64,000 nt of DNA from Pseudoduganella violacea (GTDB lineage Bacteria; Pseudomonadota; Gammaproteobacteria; Burkholderiales; Burkholderiaceae_D), in the NCBI RefSeq assembly GCF_014191875.1, contig NZ_JACHXD010000022.1, positions 1-64,000 on the forward strand, given 5' to 3'. Positions 45,501 through 54,077 of this stretch are shown here, one piece after another. The notes under the pieces were generated by a model that was given only the letters and a program-made list of their open reading frames with translations, was not told where the DNA came from and did no database searches. Both the position numbers and the translations under genes were made by a program. Every line of letters starts with the position of its first letter. The stretch's first letter is position 1.

Positions 45501-48500
45501 CGGCTTCGCTGGCGTTGAGCTGGCGCAGCACCACCTGGCTGTGGGTCCAGGCCAGTTCGAACACGCGGTCGGCCATGTGGCGGTCCTGGTATTTGTCGAT
45601 CAGGTACTGGGCCGCGTCGCGCGTGTCGGTCATGCCGGTGACGATATCGACAATCGCCGCCTGGTCCGGTTCCAGCACGATGCGGTAGCGGATCGCCACG
45701 ATGGGGTCGAGCACCGACCCCTGGCTGCCGGACAGCTCCCCTTCTTCCAGCATGGCCTGCGGCGCCTGCGCCGTGTTGCCGCGGCCGATGAAGCGGGCGC
45801 GGTCGGTTTCATAGGATACGTCCAGCACATGGGCGTCGTGCACCGTCATCACATGCAGCAGGTAGGGCGTGTGCTCGCCCTTGCCGCGCGGACGGCGCGT
45901 GCACAGGATGGCGCTTTCGTCGGGCACGATCTCGGTCTGCACGAACAGCTTGCTGAAGGCCGGGTGGGCGGCGTCGGCGGCGGCCGGCGCCATCACCACT
46001 TCGGCGAAGCTGGTCACTTCGATGGTGCGGCGGCGGCTCGATTGGTTGGTGACGCGGGTGCGGCGCATTTCGATATCGTCTTCCGGCGACACCACCATTT
46101 CCGTGTACAGCTCGATCTCGCGGTCGGTGCGGCGGAACTCGGCGCGCCCTTCGGAGAAGATCACCTCGAAGCGGCGCGGCTCGGCCAGCGTGGGCTGGTA
46201 GGTGGTGGACCAGAAGGCGCCGTCGTCCAGGTCGCGCACATAGCAGAACTGGCCCCAGTTGTCGCGCGTGCTGTCTTCGCGCCAGCGCGTCACGGCCAGA
46301 TCGCGCCAGCGGCTGTAGCTGCCGCCGGCATTGGTCACCATCACGTGGTAGCGGCCGTTGGACAGCAGCTGGGTTTCCGGCACCGTGGTATTGGGCTGGG
46401 TCAGGATGCGCATCGGCATGGCCTGCTCCGGCGCGGTGGCGCGGATGGCCGCCTGCTCGGCGCTGCTGGAGTGGAAGGCGCCGGCCTGCGGGCTGCGCTC
46501 CTGCAGCACCAGCAGGGTCGATTGCAGCAGCGGGTCGGATTCGAAGCGGCGCTGCATGGGACGGTCGTGCAGCAGATAACTCAAGGCCAGCAGGCCCATG
46601 CCCTGGTGGTGCACCATATACGATTTGATGACGGCGTGGTTCTGGCCGCGCGGCAGACGCGCCGGCGTGTAGTCGATGGCCTCGTAGAAGCCGTAGCGGC
46701 CCATGAAGCCCAGGGCCGCCATCTTCTGCAGGTTCTGGCAGGCGGCGTCGGCGTCGACCATCAGGCCCAGCATGGTGGCATAGGGGGCCACCACCACATC
46801 GTCGCCCAGGCCGCGCTTCAGGCCCAGGCCGGGCACGCCGAAAGCGCGGTATTGGTAGTTCAGCGCGGCGTCGGTGGTGTTGTAGCCGGATTCGGAAATC
46901 CCCCAAGGCACGCTGCGCTGCTTGCCGTATTCGATCTGGGCCGCGATCACCGATTGGTAGGTCTGGTCCAGCAGGGTGCTGGGATAGGTCGGCATCACCA
47001 GCAGCGGCATCAGGTACTCGAACATGGAGCCGCTCCAGGACAGCAGCACCGGCTGGCCGTGCACGATGCACAGCTGGCGTCCCAGCGCGAACCAGTGCTC
47101 CTGCGGCAGCTGGCCCTGGGCCACGGCGACGAAGCTGGCCAGGCGCACTTCGGAGGCCAGCAGGTCGTAATAGCTGGCGTCGAGGCGGCGCTCGCTCAGG
47201 TTGTAGCCGATCGCCAGCAGATTGGTGGTGGGGTTGTACAGGAAGCCGAATTCGGGACGCTCGAACTGCTGCGCCAATTGGCGCAGCGCGGCGATCTGCA
47301 GCAGGCGCTCGCGCGCCGCCTGCGCGCCCCGGCGCACCGGATCATCCGCCGCCGCGCCGGCCAGGCTGCCTTCGGCCGGCAGCAGCGCGCCGCCATCCAT
47401 GGCGGCCAGCTCGCGCAAAGTGGGCACGCGCGTGAACGTGTCCGCCACCGCCTCGCCTTGCGCCGGCGGGCCGTTGGCGGCGCTGATCCACGGCGCCAAC
47501 GCCGCCAGCTCCGCGCTCACGGCGCGCAGCTGCTGCAGCAGGGCCGCCGCCCACATGGCGGCAGTGGCGTCGCTGAGCGCGGCGTCGCCTTGCATCGCTT
47601 CGGCGGTGCGCAGCAGCGCCGACAGCCAGTCGCGCCATTCCTGCAGCGTGGCCGGATACCAGGGCTGCTCGGGCGAGGCCAGGGCGCGCAGCGCGTCCCA
47701 GCCCTGGGGCCTGGCATGGCCCGCCGCCGCCAGCGCTTCCTCCAGCACCTGCCAGGTGGTGGCGACGCCGTCGGCCAGGCGCGGACCGCAGATGGGCTGG
47801 TCCTGCAAGGCCTCCAGGCCCGGTTGCAGCACCAGCAGGTGGCCGGCCAGATTGCCGCTGTCCACCGTCGAAATATAGATGGGCAGCAGCGGCTTCATCG
47901 ACACTGTGTCGTACCAGTTGTAGAAGTGGCCCTGGTGGCGTTCCAGCTTCTCCATGCTGCGCAAGGTGTGCTCCGTGCGCGCCAGCAGCTGGCCGCCGGT
48001 GATGTAGCCGAAATCGTGGGCGCTCAGGTTCGCCAGCAGCGACAAGCCCATATTCGTCGGCGAGGTGCGGTGGGCCACGGTTTGCGTGGGGCGCTCCTGC
48101 ATATTATCGGGCGGCAGCCAATTGTCCTCGGGGCCGACGAAGGTGTCGAACCAGGCCCAGGTCTTGCGCGCCAGCAGATGCAGAAAGCGCGTCTGCTCTT
48201 CCTTGAGCTGGGTCTGTTCGCGCACGATGGGGCGGCTGATCCACCACGCCACCACGGGCGCGGCAAACCAGGCACCCAGGAAGATCAGCGAGGCGCCCAG
48301 CGCGCGCGGATGCCAGAACGCCAGCGCCGCGCCGGCGGCCACGGCCAGCAGCGGCGACATCCACATGCGCCGCCAGCTGCTGCCCAGGTCCGTGCCGGAG
48401 CGCAGCAGGGCCGAGGCGCGCCACTCCAGCAAGTGCTTGCGCGAGAACAGCAGGCGCCAGCCGGTGCGCGCGATGGCGTCCAGGCTGATATAGGCTTCAT

Positions 48501-51291
48501 ACGGCAGGAAGACCAGGGTCAGCAAGCCGTGCGCGAACTGCAGGCCGCTGCGCCGCAGCGAGGCGCGCAGATGCTGCTCCCACAGCGTGTCCGGCGGCTT
48601 GTTGCCCAGATCGTAGAGGGCGCTCACCAGCGGCGGCAAGAAGATGATGGCCAGCACGGCGGCGGTCCAGAACCAGGGATGGGACAGCGCGGCGAAGGCC
48701 AGCAGCAGCGCGGCCGTGAGCACCGGCGCCACCAGGCTGCGGCGCAGATTGTCGAACAGCTTCCAGCGCGACAGGGCCGACAGCGGATTGCGCTCGCGCC
48801 GGCCGCCGCGCAGCGGCACTGGCCCGGCCAGCCAGGACAGCAACTGCCAGTCGCCGCGGATCCAGCGCTGGCGCCGGCTCACATCGTCGTGGTAGCGCGC
48901 CGGATACTGCTCGTAAAGCTGGGCGTCGCTGAGCAAGCCGGCGCGCAGATAGCAGCCTTCCAGCAGGTCGTGGCTGAGGATGCGATTGTCGGGCAGGCGC
49001 TCGGCCAGCACGTGCTCGAACACGTCGACATCGTAGATGCCCTTGCCGATAAAGGAGCCTTCGAAGAACACGTCCTGGTAAACGTCGGACACGGTGCGCG
49101 TGTAGGGGTCGATGCCCGGCTCGCCGCCGCACAGCCGTTCGTAGAGCGAAGCGTGTTCGCTGGGCAGGCTGACCGCCACGCGCGGCTGCAGGATGCCGTA
49201 GCCTTCCACCACGCGCCGCGTGTGCGCGTCGATGCGCGGCTGGTTCAGCGGATGGCGCATGGTGGCGATGAACTGGCGCGCCGCGTCGCGCGGCAACTGG
49301 GTGTCGGTATCGAGCGTGATGACGTATTTGAAGCTGTCCAGGTCCGCCGTCTCGCCTTCCACCAGCGCGAACTTGTCGCGCGCGCCGCCGCGCAGGAAGC
49401 GATTCAGGTCGGACAGCTTGCCGCGCTTGCGCTCCTGGCCCATCCACACACCCTCGGCGCGGTTCCACAGGCGCGGCCGGTGCAGCAGCAGGAAGGGCCG
49501 CATGGCCTGGCCATTGGCGGCCAGCGCCAGCGGTTCCGGCACGCCGTTCGGCGGTTCCGCCGCGGCCGGCGGCGGCGCGTATTTGTCGTTCAGGCGGCGG
49601 ATGCGCGATTGCGCCTGTTCCAGCAGGGCCGCATCGTCCGGCATCACCTCTTCGCGCGCATCGGCGAAGTCGGTCAGCAGGCAATAGCGCAGGTTCGGAT
49701 CGCGGTTGGCGAGGAAGCGCACTTCCAGCTGCTCGCACAGCTCGGCCACATTGTCTTTGCTGAAGAGCAGGGTCGGCACCACCACCATGGTGCGCGCATC
49801 GGACGGCACGCCTTCCTTGAAGTCCAGGCGCGGCAAGGGATGGGGACAGGTCAGCAGGGTCGCGGCCCAGTTCACCAGCGCCAGCGCCAATTGGCTGCTG
49901 CCCATCAGGCCCAGCGCGGCCACCAGCGCCAGCTGCCAGGGTTCGGCGCCGTCGCGCAGCGCGCGGCCCAGCATCAGGGCCGTGACCACCAGCGAAATGG
50001 CGGCGATCGCGCCCAGATAGCTCGCCAGCGGCGCGGCGCGCGTGGCATGCTGCAGCGCGGCCCAGAACGGCCGGCGCATCTCGGCCCGCTTTTCCAGCAG
50101 CGGCAGGCCGCCGCCGATCAGGTAAAAACCGATATGCGCCAGGCGCGCTTCGCTGCCATTGCCCTCATGCAGGCGCGCCAGTTCCAGCGCCTGCTGCGCC
50201 ACCTCCACCTCCGTCAGCGGCGAGCGGCGCGCCACTTTCTCGACCACGTGGCGGTACTGGTCGCGCGTGGCGAAATCCATGGCGCCATAGACATTGGCCG
50301 GGTCCTGGCGCAGCACCTGCTCCACCGCGCTCATGGTTTCGACGAACTCCTGCCAGTCCATGGTGCCGAGGAAACGCAGGCTGCCGATGCTGTTGGCGAT
50401 CGACACCTGGTCGGCGGCCTGCTGCTGGATCTCGATCTGGATCTGCTGCTCGATGGTCTGCTCGCTCTCGGCCAGCTTGTAGGTGATCCAGTTCAGCGCC
50501 AGCGTCAGGGTCGGGCTCTGGCCCTGCAGGCGGCGCGCCAGCTCGGCCACGAAGGCGCTGGTGATGGGCGGATTCGAGCGCGCCATATCGGCCACCAGCA
50601 GAATCAGGCCGCTGGAATTCTTGTCGGCCACCTCCACCATCTGGTCGGCCCAGGTATTGGCCAGGTCGCGCTGCACGCGGTTCTCGGCCACGCGCGCCGC
50701 CACGCGGCGCAGGTTCTCGATCAGGGCCAGGCGCAGCATGATCGGAATGGCCCACAGCTCGCCCAGCTTGAGCGGCGCTTCCTCCTGGTAGGCATCGACA
50801 AAGCGGCACAGGCTTTCCGGGTCGACGCGGCCGTCGCCGTGGGCGATGATTTCGAGCGCGAGCTGGTAGGCGCGCGGCGTGCCCTCGGGCGCGCCTTTGG
50901 CCAGGCGCGGCAACTCCCTGCTGTAATGCTTGGGCAGGTGGCGGCGCGCGGTGCGGATCTGTTCTTCGATGAGGTAGAAATTATCCAGCAGCCATTCGGA
51001 GGCGGGCGTGATCTGGCGCCCGCTCTTCACCGCCGCCGTCAGCTCCTCGCAGGTGAGGGCGATGACGGCGCTGTTTTCGGCCAGGCGCGAGAGCAGCCGG
51101 TCGCGTCCCGCCTGCCGGCTCAGCGCATGGCTGCGCGCCAGGGCGCGGCCATGGTGGGCCATCTGCTGCGCGCTGTAGAGTTCCGCGCGCAGCGGTGAAT
51201 CGTCATCCCGCTCCGCGCTGTGCAACTGGCCGGACATGGCTTCCCGGAACCCCGCCTGCATACCGGGAACAAATTTGGTGAAATCAATCAA
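42562..51291 (-). CDS. Cyclic beta-1,2-glucan synthase (NdvB/ChvB-like)
   Basis: A 2909-aa multidomain enzyme. Residues ~1-420 are a helical N-terminal region. About six transmembrane helices flank the GT84 glycosyltransferase, which shows ITLDTDTQLPRDAARQF near residue 655 and RRQRWIRGDWQLLSWL near 805. The rest is beta-sandwich and helical-barrel sequence of the GH94 type, with IGSCDWNDGMDKVGEEG near 2595 as the catalytic Asp region. In rhizobia and Brucella such proteins polymerise, size and cyclise periplasmic beta-1,2-glucans needed for host interaction and osmoadaptation. The long open frame opposite to it is a GC-bias shadow. Confidence 0.93.
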   Translation of the reverse strand: MIDFTKFVPGMQAGFREAMSGQLHSAERDDDSPLRAELYSAQQMAHHGRALARSHALSRQAGRDRLLSRLAENSAVIALTCEELTAAVKSGRQITPASEWLLDNFYLIEEQIRTARRHLPKHYSRELPRLAKGAPEGTPRAYQLALEIIAHGDGRVDPESLCRFVDAYQEEAPLKLGELWAIPIMLRLALIENLRRVAARVAENRVQRDLANTWADQMVEVADKNSSGLILLVADMARSNPPITSAFVAELARRLQGQSPTLTLALNWITYKLAESEQTIEQQIQIEIQQQAADQVSIANSIGSLRFLGTMDWQEFVETMSAVEQVLRQDPANVYGAMDFATRDQYRHVVEKVARRSPLTEVEVAQQALELARLHEGNGSEARLAHIGFYLIGGGLPLLEKRAEMRRPFWAALQHATRAAPLASYLGAIAAISLVVTALMLGRALRDGAEPWQLALVAALGLMGSSQLALALVNWAATLLTCPHPLPRLDFKEGVPSDARTMVVVPTLLFSKDNVAELCEQLEVRFLANRDPNLRYCLLTDFADAREEVMPDDAALLEQAQSRIRRLNDKYAPPPAAAEPPNGVPEPLALAANGQAMRPFLLLHRPRLWNRAEGVWMGQERKRGKLSDLNRFLRGGARDKFALVEGETADLDSFKYVITLDTDTQLPRDAARQFIATMRHPLNQPRIDAHTRRVVEGYGILQPRVAVSLPSEHASLYERLCGGEPGIDPYTRTVSDVYQDVFFEGSFIGKGIYDVDVFEHVLAERLPDNRILSHDLLEGCYLRAGLLSDAQLYEQYPARYHDDVSRRQRWIRGDWQLLSWLAGPVPLRGGRRERNPLSALSRWKLFDNLRRSLVAPVLTAALLLAFAALSHPWFWTAAVLAIIFLPPLVSALYDLGNKPPDTLWEQHLRASLRRSGLQFAHGLLTLVFLPYEAYISLDAIARTGWRLLFSRKHLLEWRASALLRSGTDLGSSWRRMWMSPLLAVAAGAALAFWHPRALGASLIFLGAWFAAPVVAWWISRPIVREQTQLKEEQTRFLHLLARKTWAWFDTFVGPEDNWLPPDNMQERPTQTVAHRTSPTNMGLSLLANLSAHDFGYITGGQLLARTEHTLRSMEKLERHQGHFYNWYDTVSMKPLLPIYISTVDSGNLAGHLLVLQPGLEALQDQPICGPRLADGVATTWQVLEEALAAAGHARPQGWDALRALASPEQPWYPATLQEWRDWLSALLRTAEAMQGDAALSDATAAMWAAALLQQLRAVSAELAALAPWISAANGPPAQGEAVADTFTRVPTLRELAAMDGGALLPAEGSLAGAAADDPVRRGAQAARERLLQIAALRQLAQQFERPEFGFLYNPTTNLLAIGYNLSERRLDASYYDLLASEVRLASFVAVAQGQLPQEHWFALGRQLCIVHGQPVLLSWSGSMFEYLMPLLVMPTYPSTLLDQTYQSVIAAQIEYGKQRSVPWGISESGYNTTDAALNYQYRAFGVPGLGLKRGLGDDVVVAPYATMLGLMVDADAACQNLQKMAALGFMGRYGFYEAIDYTPARLPRGQNHAVIKSYMVHHQGMGLLALSYLLHDRPMQRRFESDPLLQSTLLVLQERSPQAGAFHSSSAEQAAIRATAPEQAMPMRILTQPNTTVPETQLLSNGRYHVMVTNAGGSYSRWRDLAVTRWREDSTRDNWGQFCYVRDLDDGAFWSTTYQPTLAEPRRFEVIFSEGRAEFRRTDREIELYTEMVVSPEDDIEMRRTRVTNQSSRRRTIEVTSFAEVVMAPAAADAAHPAFSKLFVQTEIVPDESAILCTRRPRGKGEHTPYLLHVMTVHDAHVLDVSYETDRARFIGRGNTAQAPQAMLEEGELSGSQGSVLDPIVAIRYRIVLEPDQAAIVDIVTGMTDTRDAAQYLIDKYQDRHMADRVFELAWTHSQVVLRQLNASEADAQLYGRLANHVIYPNPALRAEAAVLIKNQRGQSGLWAYAISGDLPIVLLQMKDPANIELARQMVQAHAYWRLKGLVVDLVIWYEDLSGYRQALHDQIIGLIASGIDAQAIDRPGGIFVRPFDQLSAEDRVLLQTVARAILVDSRGTLAEQVKRASPAPLRMPPLVADSRGQYDDAGPHTRQPHGLLLGNGIGGFTPDGREYAIVTGPGQRTPAPWSNVLANPQFGSVVSESGQAYTWHENAHEFRLTPWHNDPVSDASGEAFYLRDEESGQFWSPTALPARGSGDYLTRHGFGYSVFEHTEAGVSSAMTSFVALDAPVKYTLLNVRNDSPVPRRLSVTGYVEWVLGDMRSRSGMHIVTEADPASGALFAKNAYNTEFQGRVAFFHTDAGARSHTADRAEFIGRNGNLAQPAALRRVRLSGKTGSALDACAAIHAPFELMPGEEREIVFILGLGGRRNADASTMVQKHGGAEAAHAALAAVQAHWDEVLGAVQVQTPDPALDVIANGWLMYQTIACRMWARSGYYQSGGAFGFRDQLQDAMAMVHNQPQLLREHLLLCAAHQFVEGDVQHWWHPPSDRGVRTHCSDDYLWLPLAAARYVASTGDLSVLDESAPYLEGRPVNPDEDSYYDMPGRSGQSGSLYEHCQRAIRNGLRFGAHGLPLIGSCDWNDGMDKVGEEGKGESVWLAFFLYEVLQRFAEVAQRRGDEVFAGECREQAQRLAANVEQNAWDGEWYRRAYFDDGTPLGSRENEECQIDSISQSWGILSGAANRERVEGAMRQVDARLVRRDYGLIQLLDPPFDKADLNPGYIRGYVPGVRENGGQYTHAAIWTVMAFARMGEVEKAWELMRMINPVSHGANADSSAVYKVEPYVVTADVYAVAPHVGRGGWSWYTGSSGWMYRLILESLLGLTRQADSLTLAPLLPAGWDGFALRYRYGRSVYAITVQRSAEAGLEIDGIPQSSQQIPLRDDGREHQVTLRI

Positions 51292-51412
51292 AACGGCCTC
51301 GCTTCCTTGAGCCGATGCTGTTTCCCCTTGCGGGGATTAGCAGTATGGGTCAGCCCATCTTAAGCAGGCGCACGGCAGACGACAGTGCGCTAGCGTACAC
51401 ATGCGAGGAAGC

Positions 51413-51439
51413 AAAAAAAACGGCGGCCAAAGCCGCCGT
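51413..51439 (-). terminator. Terminator of the cysteine desulfurase fusion gene
   Basis: Minus strand: ACGGCGGC-TTTG-GCCGCCGT followed by eight T, 22 bp after the stop. Confidence 0.93.
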
Positions 51440-51461
51440 AAAGGACAGAACAGGTAGGCGC

Positions 51462-53444
51462 TCAGGCCGCGAGCGCCAGGATGGGGGCGGCGCTGGTCAG
51501 GGCCATGCCGCCCACCAGGTGCCAGCATTGGCTGTGGCCGAGGCGGCGCAGGCAGTGCACGGCCTTGGCGCTGCGGTTGCCGCTGCGGCAGAAGAAGACC
51601 AGGGGCTGGCTGGGGCTTTGCTGCCAGGCTTCGATCTGCTGCGCCAGGCGGCTGAGCGGGATGTTCAGCGCGGCGCGGCCGCCGGGACCGCCGGCGCTGG
51701 CGGCGTGTTCATACGCTTCGCGCACGTCGACCAGCAGCACATTGGGATTGCTTTGCAGGAAAGCGGCCAGGCCGGCGGCGTCGAGGTTGACATCGTCGGC
51801 GGCAGTCTGGCCAGCCCGCGCTTCGGCGCGCAGGCTGGTACAGAAGGCACTCTGTGTTTCGCTGGCGGGACAGATCAGGCTGTCGGCGCCCAGCAGGTCG
51901 GCCAGCGGCGCCAGCGCGGCCTGGCCGGTGAAGGCGTGGCGCACGGCGGCCGGCGCCAGCGTGGTCTGGGCCGCGTCGGCGCGGCCCAGCAGGTAGATGG
52001 TGGCGTCGGCCACGCGGCAGGGCAGCAGCAGGCGCGCGCCCAGGCGTACCGGTGCAATGGTATCGGCGGCATCGGTGCGCAGGCTGGCGCGCAGGGTGTA
52101 GCCGCCGCTGTGCAGCAGGGCGTCGATGCGCGCCTGCAGTGCCGGCTGGGCGTCGATCACGGCGGCGGCGCGGCTGGCGGCGTCGAGCACCAGCCAGCTG
52201 TGGCGGCCGGCATCGCTCAGCTGCACCACGCCGTCGGCTGCGGGCGGGACTTTGGCGTCGGGCAGCAGGCCGGCGCTGCGCAGCGCGGCGCCGCAGCGCT
52301 CGATGCGGGCGCAGGCGTCGTCGATGGTGGCGCTGTCGATGGTGGCGCCGAAGGACATGCGGATGGCGCTGCTGCTGCGCCAGTCGGGCAGGCCCATGGC
52401 TTGCAGCACATAGCTGGGCGCGGCCTTGGCCGCGGAGCAGGCGCTGCCCGAGCTGACGCGCACGGCGGCGGCGTCGAAGACGTCGAGCAGTTCGCGCGAC
52501 GCCAGGCCCGGCACGGAGAAGTTCAGGGTGGTCGGCAGCGTGTGCTCGAAGGCGGCGTTGAAGACGATGCCGGGCAGCGCGCGGCGCAGGCTGGCCGCCA
52601 GGCGTGCGCGGAAACCCTCCAGTTCGGCATGGCTGCGGAAAGTGTTGCCCTCTTCCAGCGCCTGCAGCACGGCGCCCAGCGCGGCAATGCCGGCCATGTT
52701 CTCGGTGCCCGAGCGCAGGCCGGTTTCCTGGCCGCCGCCCATGATCAGCGGCGTGAACGGCGCGCCGGCGCGCACATACAGCATGCCGATGCCCTTGGGC
52801 GCGAACAGCTTGTGGCCGGAGAACGGCGCGTAATCGATGCGCGTCGCTTGCAAATTCAAGGCCAGCTTGCCCAGGCCTTGCACGCAATCGACCATCCACA
52901 GCGTGTTGCTGTGGGCCAGGGCGGCGCCGATGCCGTCCAGGTCGGAAATCACGCCGGTTTCATTATTGGCGGCCATGGTGCAGACCAGGGCCGCTTCCGG
53001 CGCCAGCGCGCGCAGCGCGTCGAGGTCGTGGCGGCCGCCGGCGTCGACCGGCAGCGCGTACAGCAGCAGGTCGAGGCCGAGCAGGCGGTTCCAGTGCGCC
53101 AGCGCTTCCGGCACGGCCTTGTGTTCGGTGGCGCCATACACGAGCAGGCTGCCGACGCGCTGGCCGGCGGCGCGCCGCTCGCGAATCGCGCACAGGGCCG
53201 ACAACACGGCGGTCTGGATGCCTTCGGTGGCGCCGCTATTGAAGATCAGACGGCCTTCGCCCACGCCCAGCAGGCGGCGCGCGCAGGCGCGCGCCCCGTC
53301 CAGCAGCACCTTGGCTTTCAGGCCGGCACCGTGGCTGCTGCTGGGATTGCCAAAGTCTGCGCCCATGGCGTGCAGGGCGGCGTCGATGGCGGCGGGCAGA
53401 ACCGCGGTCGTGGCGTTTCCGTCAAGATAGATTTCAGTGCTCAT
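51462..53444 (-). CDS. Cysteine desulfurase (NifS/IscS-like) fused to a degenerate middle domain and a rhodanese
   Basis: A 660-aa protein. Residues 1-395 are a fold-type I PLP enzyme starting IYLDGNATTAVLP, with TMAANNETGV, PLP lysine in FSGHKLFAPKG (~200) and the sulfur-acceptor Cys in VSSGSACSAAKAAP (~325). Residues ~410-545 resemble a persulfide-dioxygenase-like metallo-beta-lactamase fold without its metal histidines (inference). Residues ~550-640 are a rhodanese with active loop FFCRSGNRSAK. The chain could transfer persulfide sulfur internally. ATG 53444 is chosen over an upstream TTG. It is divergent from an Lrp-type regulator. Confidence 0.88.
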   Translation of the reverse strand: MSTEIYLDGNATTAVLPAAIDAALHAMGADFGNPSSSHGAGLKAKVLLDGARACARRLLGVGEGRLIFNSGATEGIQTAVLSALCAIRERRAAGQRVGSLLVYGATEHKAVPEALAHWNRLLGLDLLLYALPVDAGGRHDLDALRALAPEAALVCTMAANNETGVISDLDGIGAALAHSNTLWMVDCVQGLGKLALNLQATRIDYAPFSGHKLFAPKGIGMLYVRAGAPFTPLIMGGGQETGLRSGTENMAGIAALGAVLQALEEGNTFRSHAELEGFRARLAASLRRALPGIVFNAAFEHTLPTTLNFSVPGLASRELLDVFDAAAVRVSSGSACSAAKAAPSYVLQAMGLPDWRSSSAIRMSFGATIDSATIDDACARIERCGAALRSAGLLPDAKVPPAADGVVQLSDAGRHSWLVLDAASRAAAVIDAQPALQARIDALLHSGGYTLRASLRTDAADTIAPVRLGARLLLPCRVADATIYLLGRADAAQTTLAPAAVRHAFTGQAALAPLADLLGADSLICPASETQSAFCTSLRAEARAGQTAADDVNLDAAGLAAFLQSNPNVLLVDVREAYEHAASAGGPGGRAALNIPLSRLAQQIEAWQQSPSQPLVFFCRSGNRSAKAVHCLRRLGHSQCWHLVGGMALTSAAPILALAA

Positions 53445-53529
53445 GATGCGGGTGGACAAGGAGATATGGATAGCTTACGCAATTTATGCGAAAGATTTAT
53501 TCCAAAATCCCTCCTCATCGCCTAGTATT

Positions 53530-53545
53530 TAGCATATACATGCTA
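53530..53545. promoter_or_regulatory. Palindrome between desulfurase and Lrp-type gene
   Basis: TAGCAT-ATAC-ATGCTA, 20 bp before the regulator's ATG, in the divergent promoter region. A likely binding site of the Lrp/AsnC product, as autoregulation is common for it. Confidence 0.6.
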
Positions 53546-53564
53546 GTCATTGGAAATTTATAGA

Positions 53565-54050
53565 ATGAATCATCTCGACCGCTTCGATTATGCGATTCTC
53601 GCCGCCTTGCAGGCCGACGGCACCCTGTCGATTGCCGAGCTGGCCGAGCGCGTCGGCCTGTCCAGCACGCCGTGCTGGAAGCGCCTCAAGCGGCTCGAGG
53701 AGGATGGCTATATCGAGAGCCGGGTCGCCATCGTCGACCGGCGCAAGGTCGGGCTGCCGGTGACGGTCTTCGTCAGCGTGCGCACCAGCCAGCACGACGA
53801 GAAATGGCTGGCGCGCTTCGCCGCCGCCGTCACCGCCCTGCCCGAGGTGCTGGAATTCCACCGCATGAGCGGCGACGTGGACTACCTGTTGAAGGTGGTG
53901 ACCACCGATATCGCGGGTTATGACCGCTTTTACAAAAAACTCATCAAAGTGGCCCATCTGACGGGCGTGTCCTCGGCGTTTTCGATGGAGCAAATCAAGT
54001 CCAGCAGCGCGCTGCCGCTGGAACTCTTGTCGCACGGCCTGCCGAGTTAG
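53565..54050 (+). CDS. Lrp/AsnC family transcriptional regulator
   Basis: A 161-aa protein. The N-terminal helix-turn-helix reads FDYAILAALQADGTLSIAELAERVGLSSTPCWKRLKRLEEDG, the family hallmark, and the C-terminal RAM domain (VTVFVSVRTSQHDEKW, MSGDVDYLLKVVTTD) binds amino acids. Similar regulators with divergent cysteine-metabolism genes respond to cysteine or branched amino acids. The ATG at 53565 is preferred over TTG 53550. Confidence 0.93.
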   Translation: MNHLDRFDYAILAALQADGTLSIAELAERVGLSSTPCWKRLKRLEEDGYIESRVAIVDRRKVGLPVTVFVSVRTSQHDEKWLARFAAAVTALPEVLEFHRMSGDVDYLLKVVTTDIAGYDRFYKKLIKVAHLTGVSSAFSMEQIKSSSALPLELLSHGLPS

Positions 54051-54077
54051 CCGGAACATGGGATAATCGGGGGTACG

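Noticed and set aside
43531..51198. A 2555-codon open frame opposite the cyclic glucan synthase
   Set aside because: It is His/Gln/Arg/Ala-rich without domain text and mirrors the codon bias of the real gene on the other strand.
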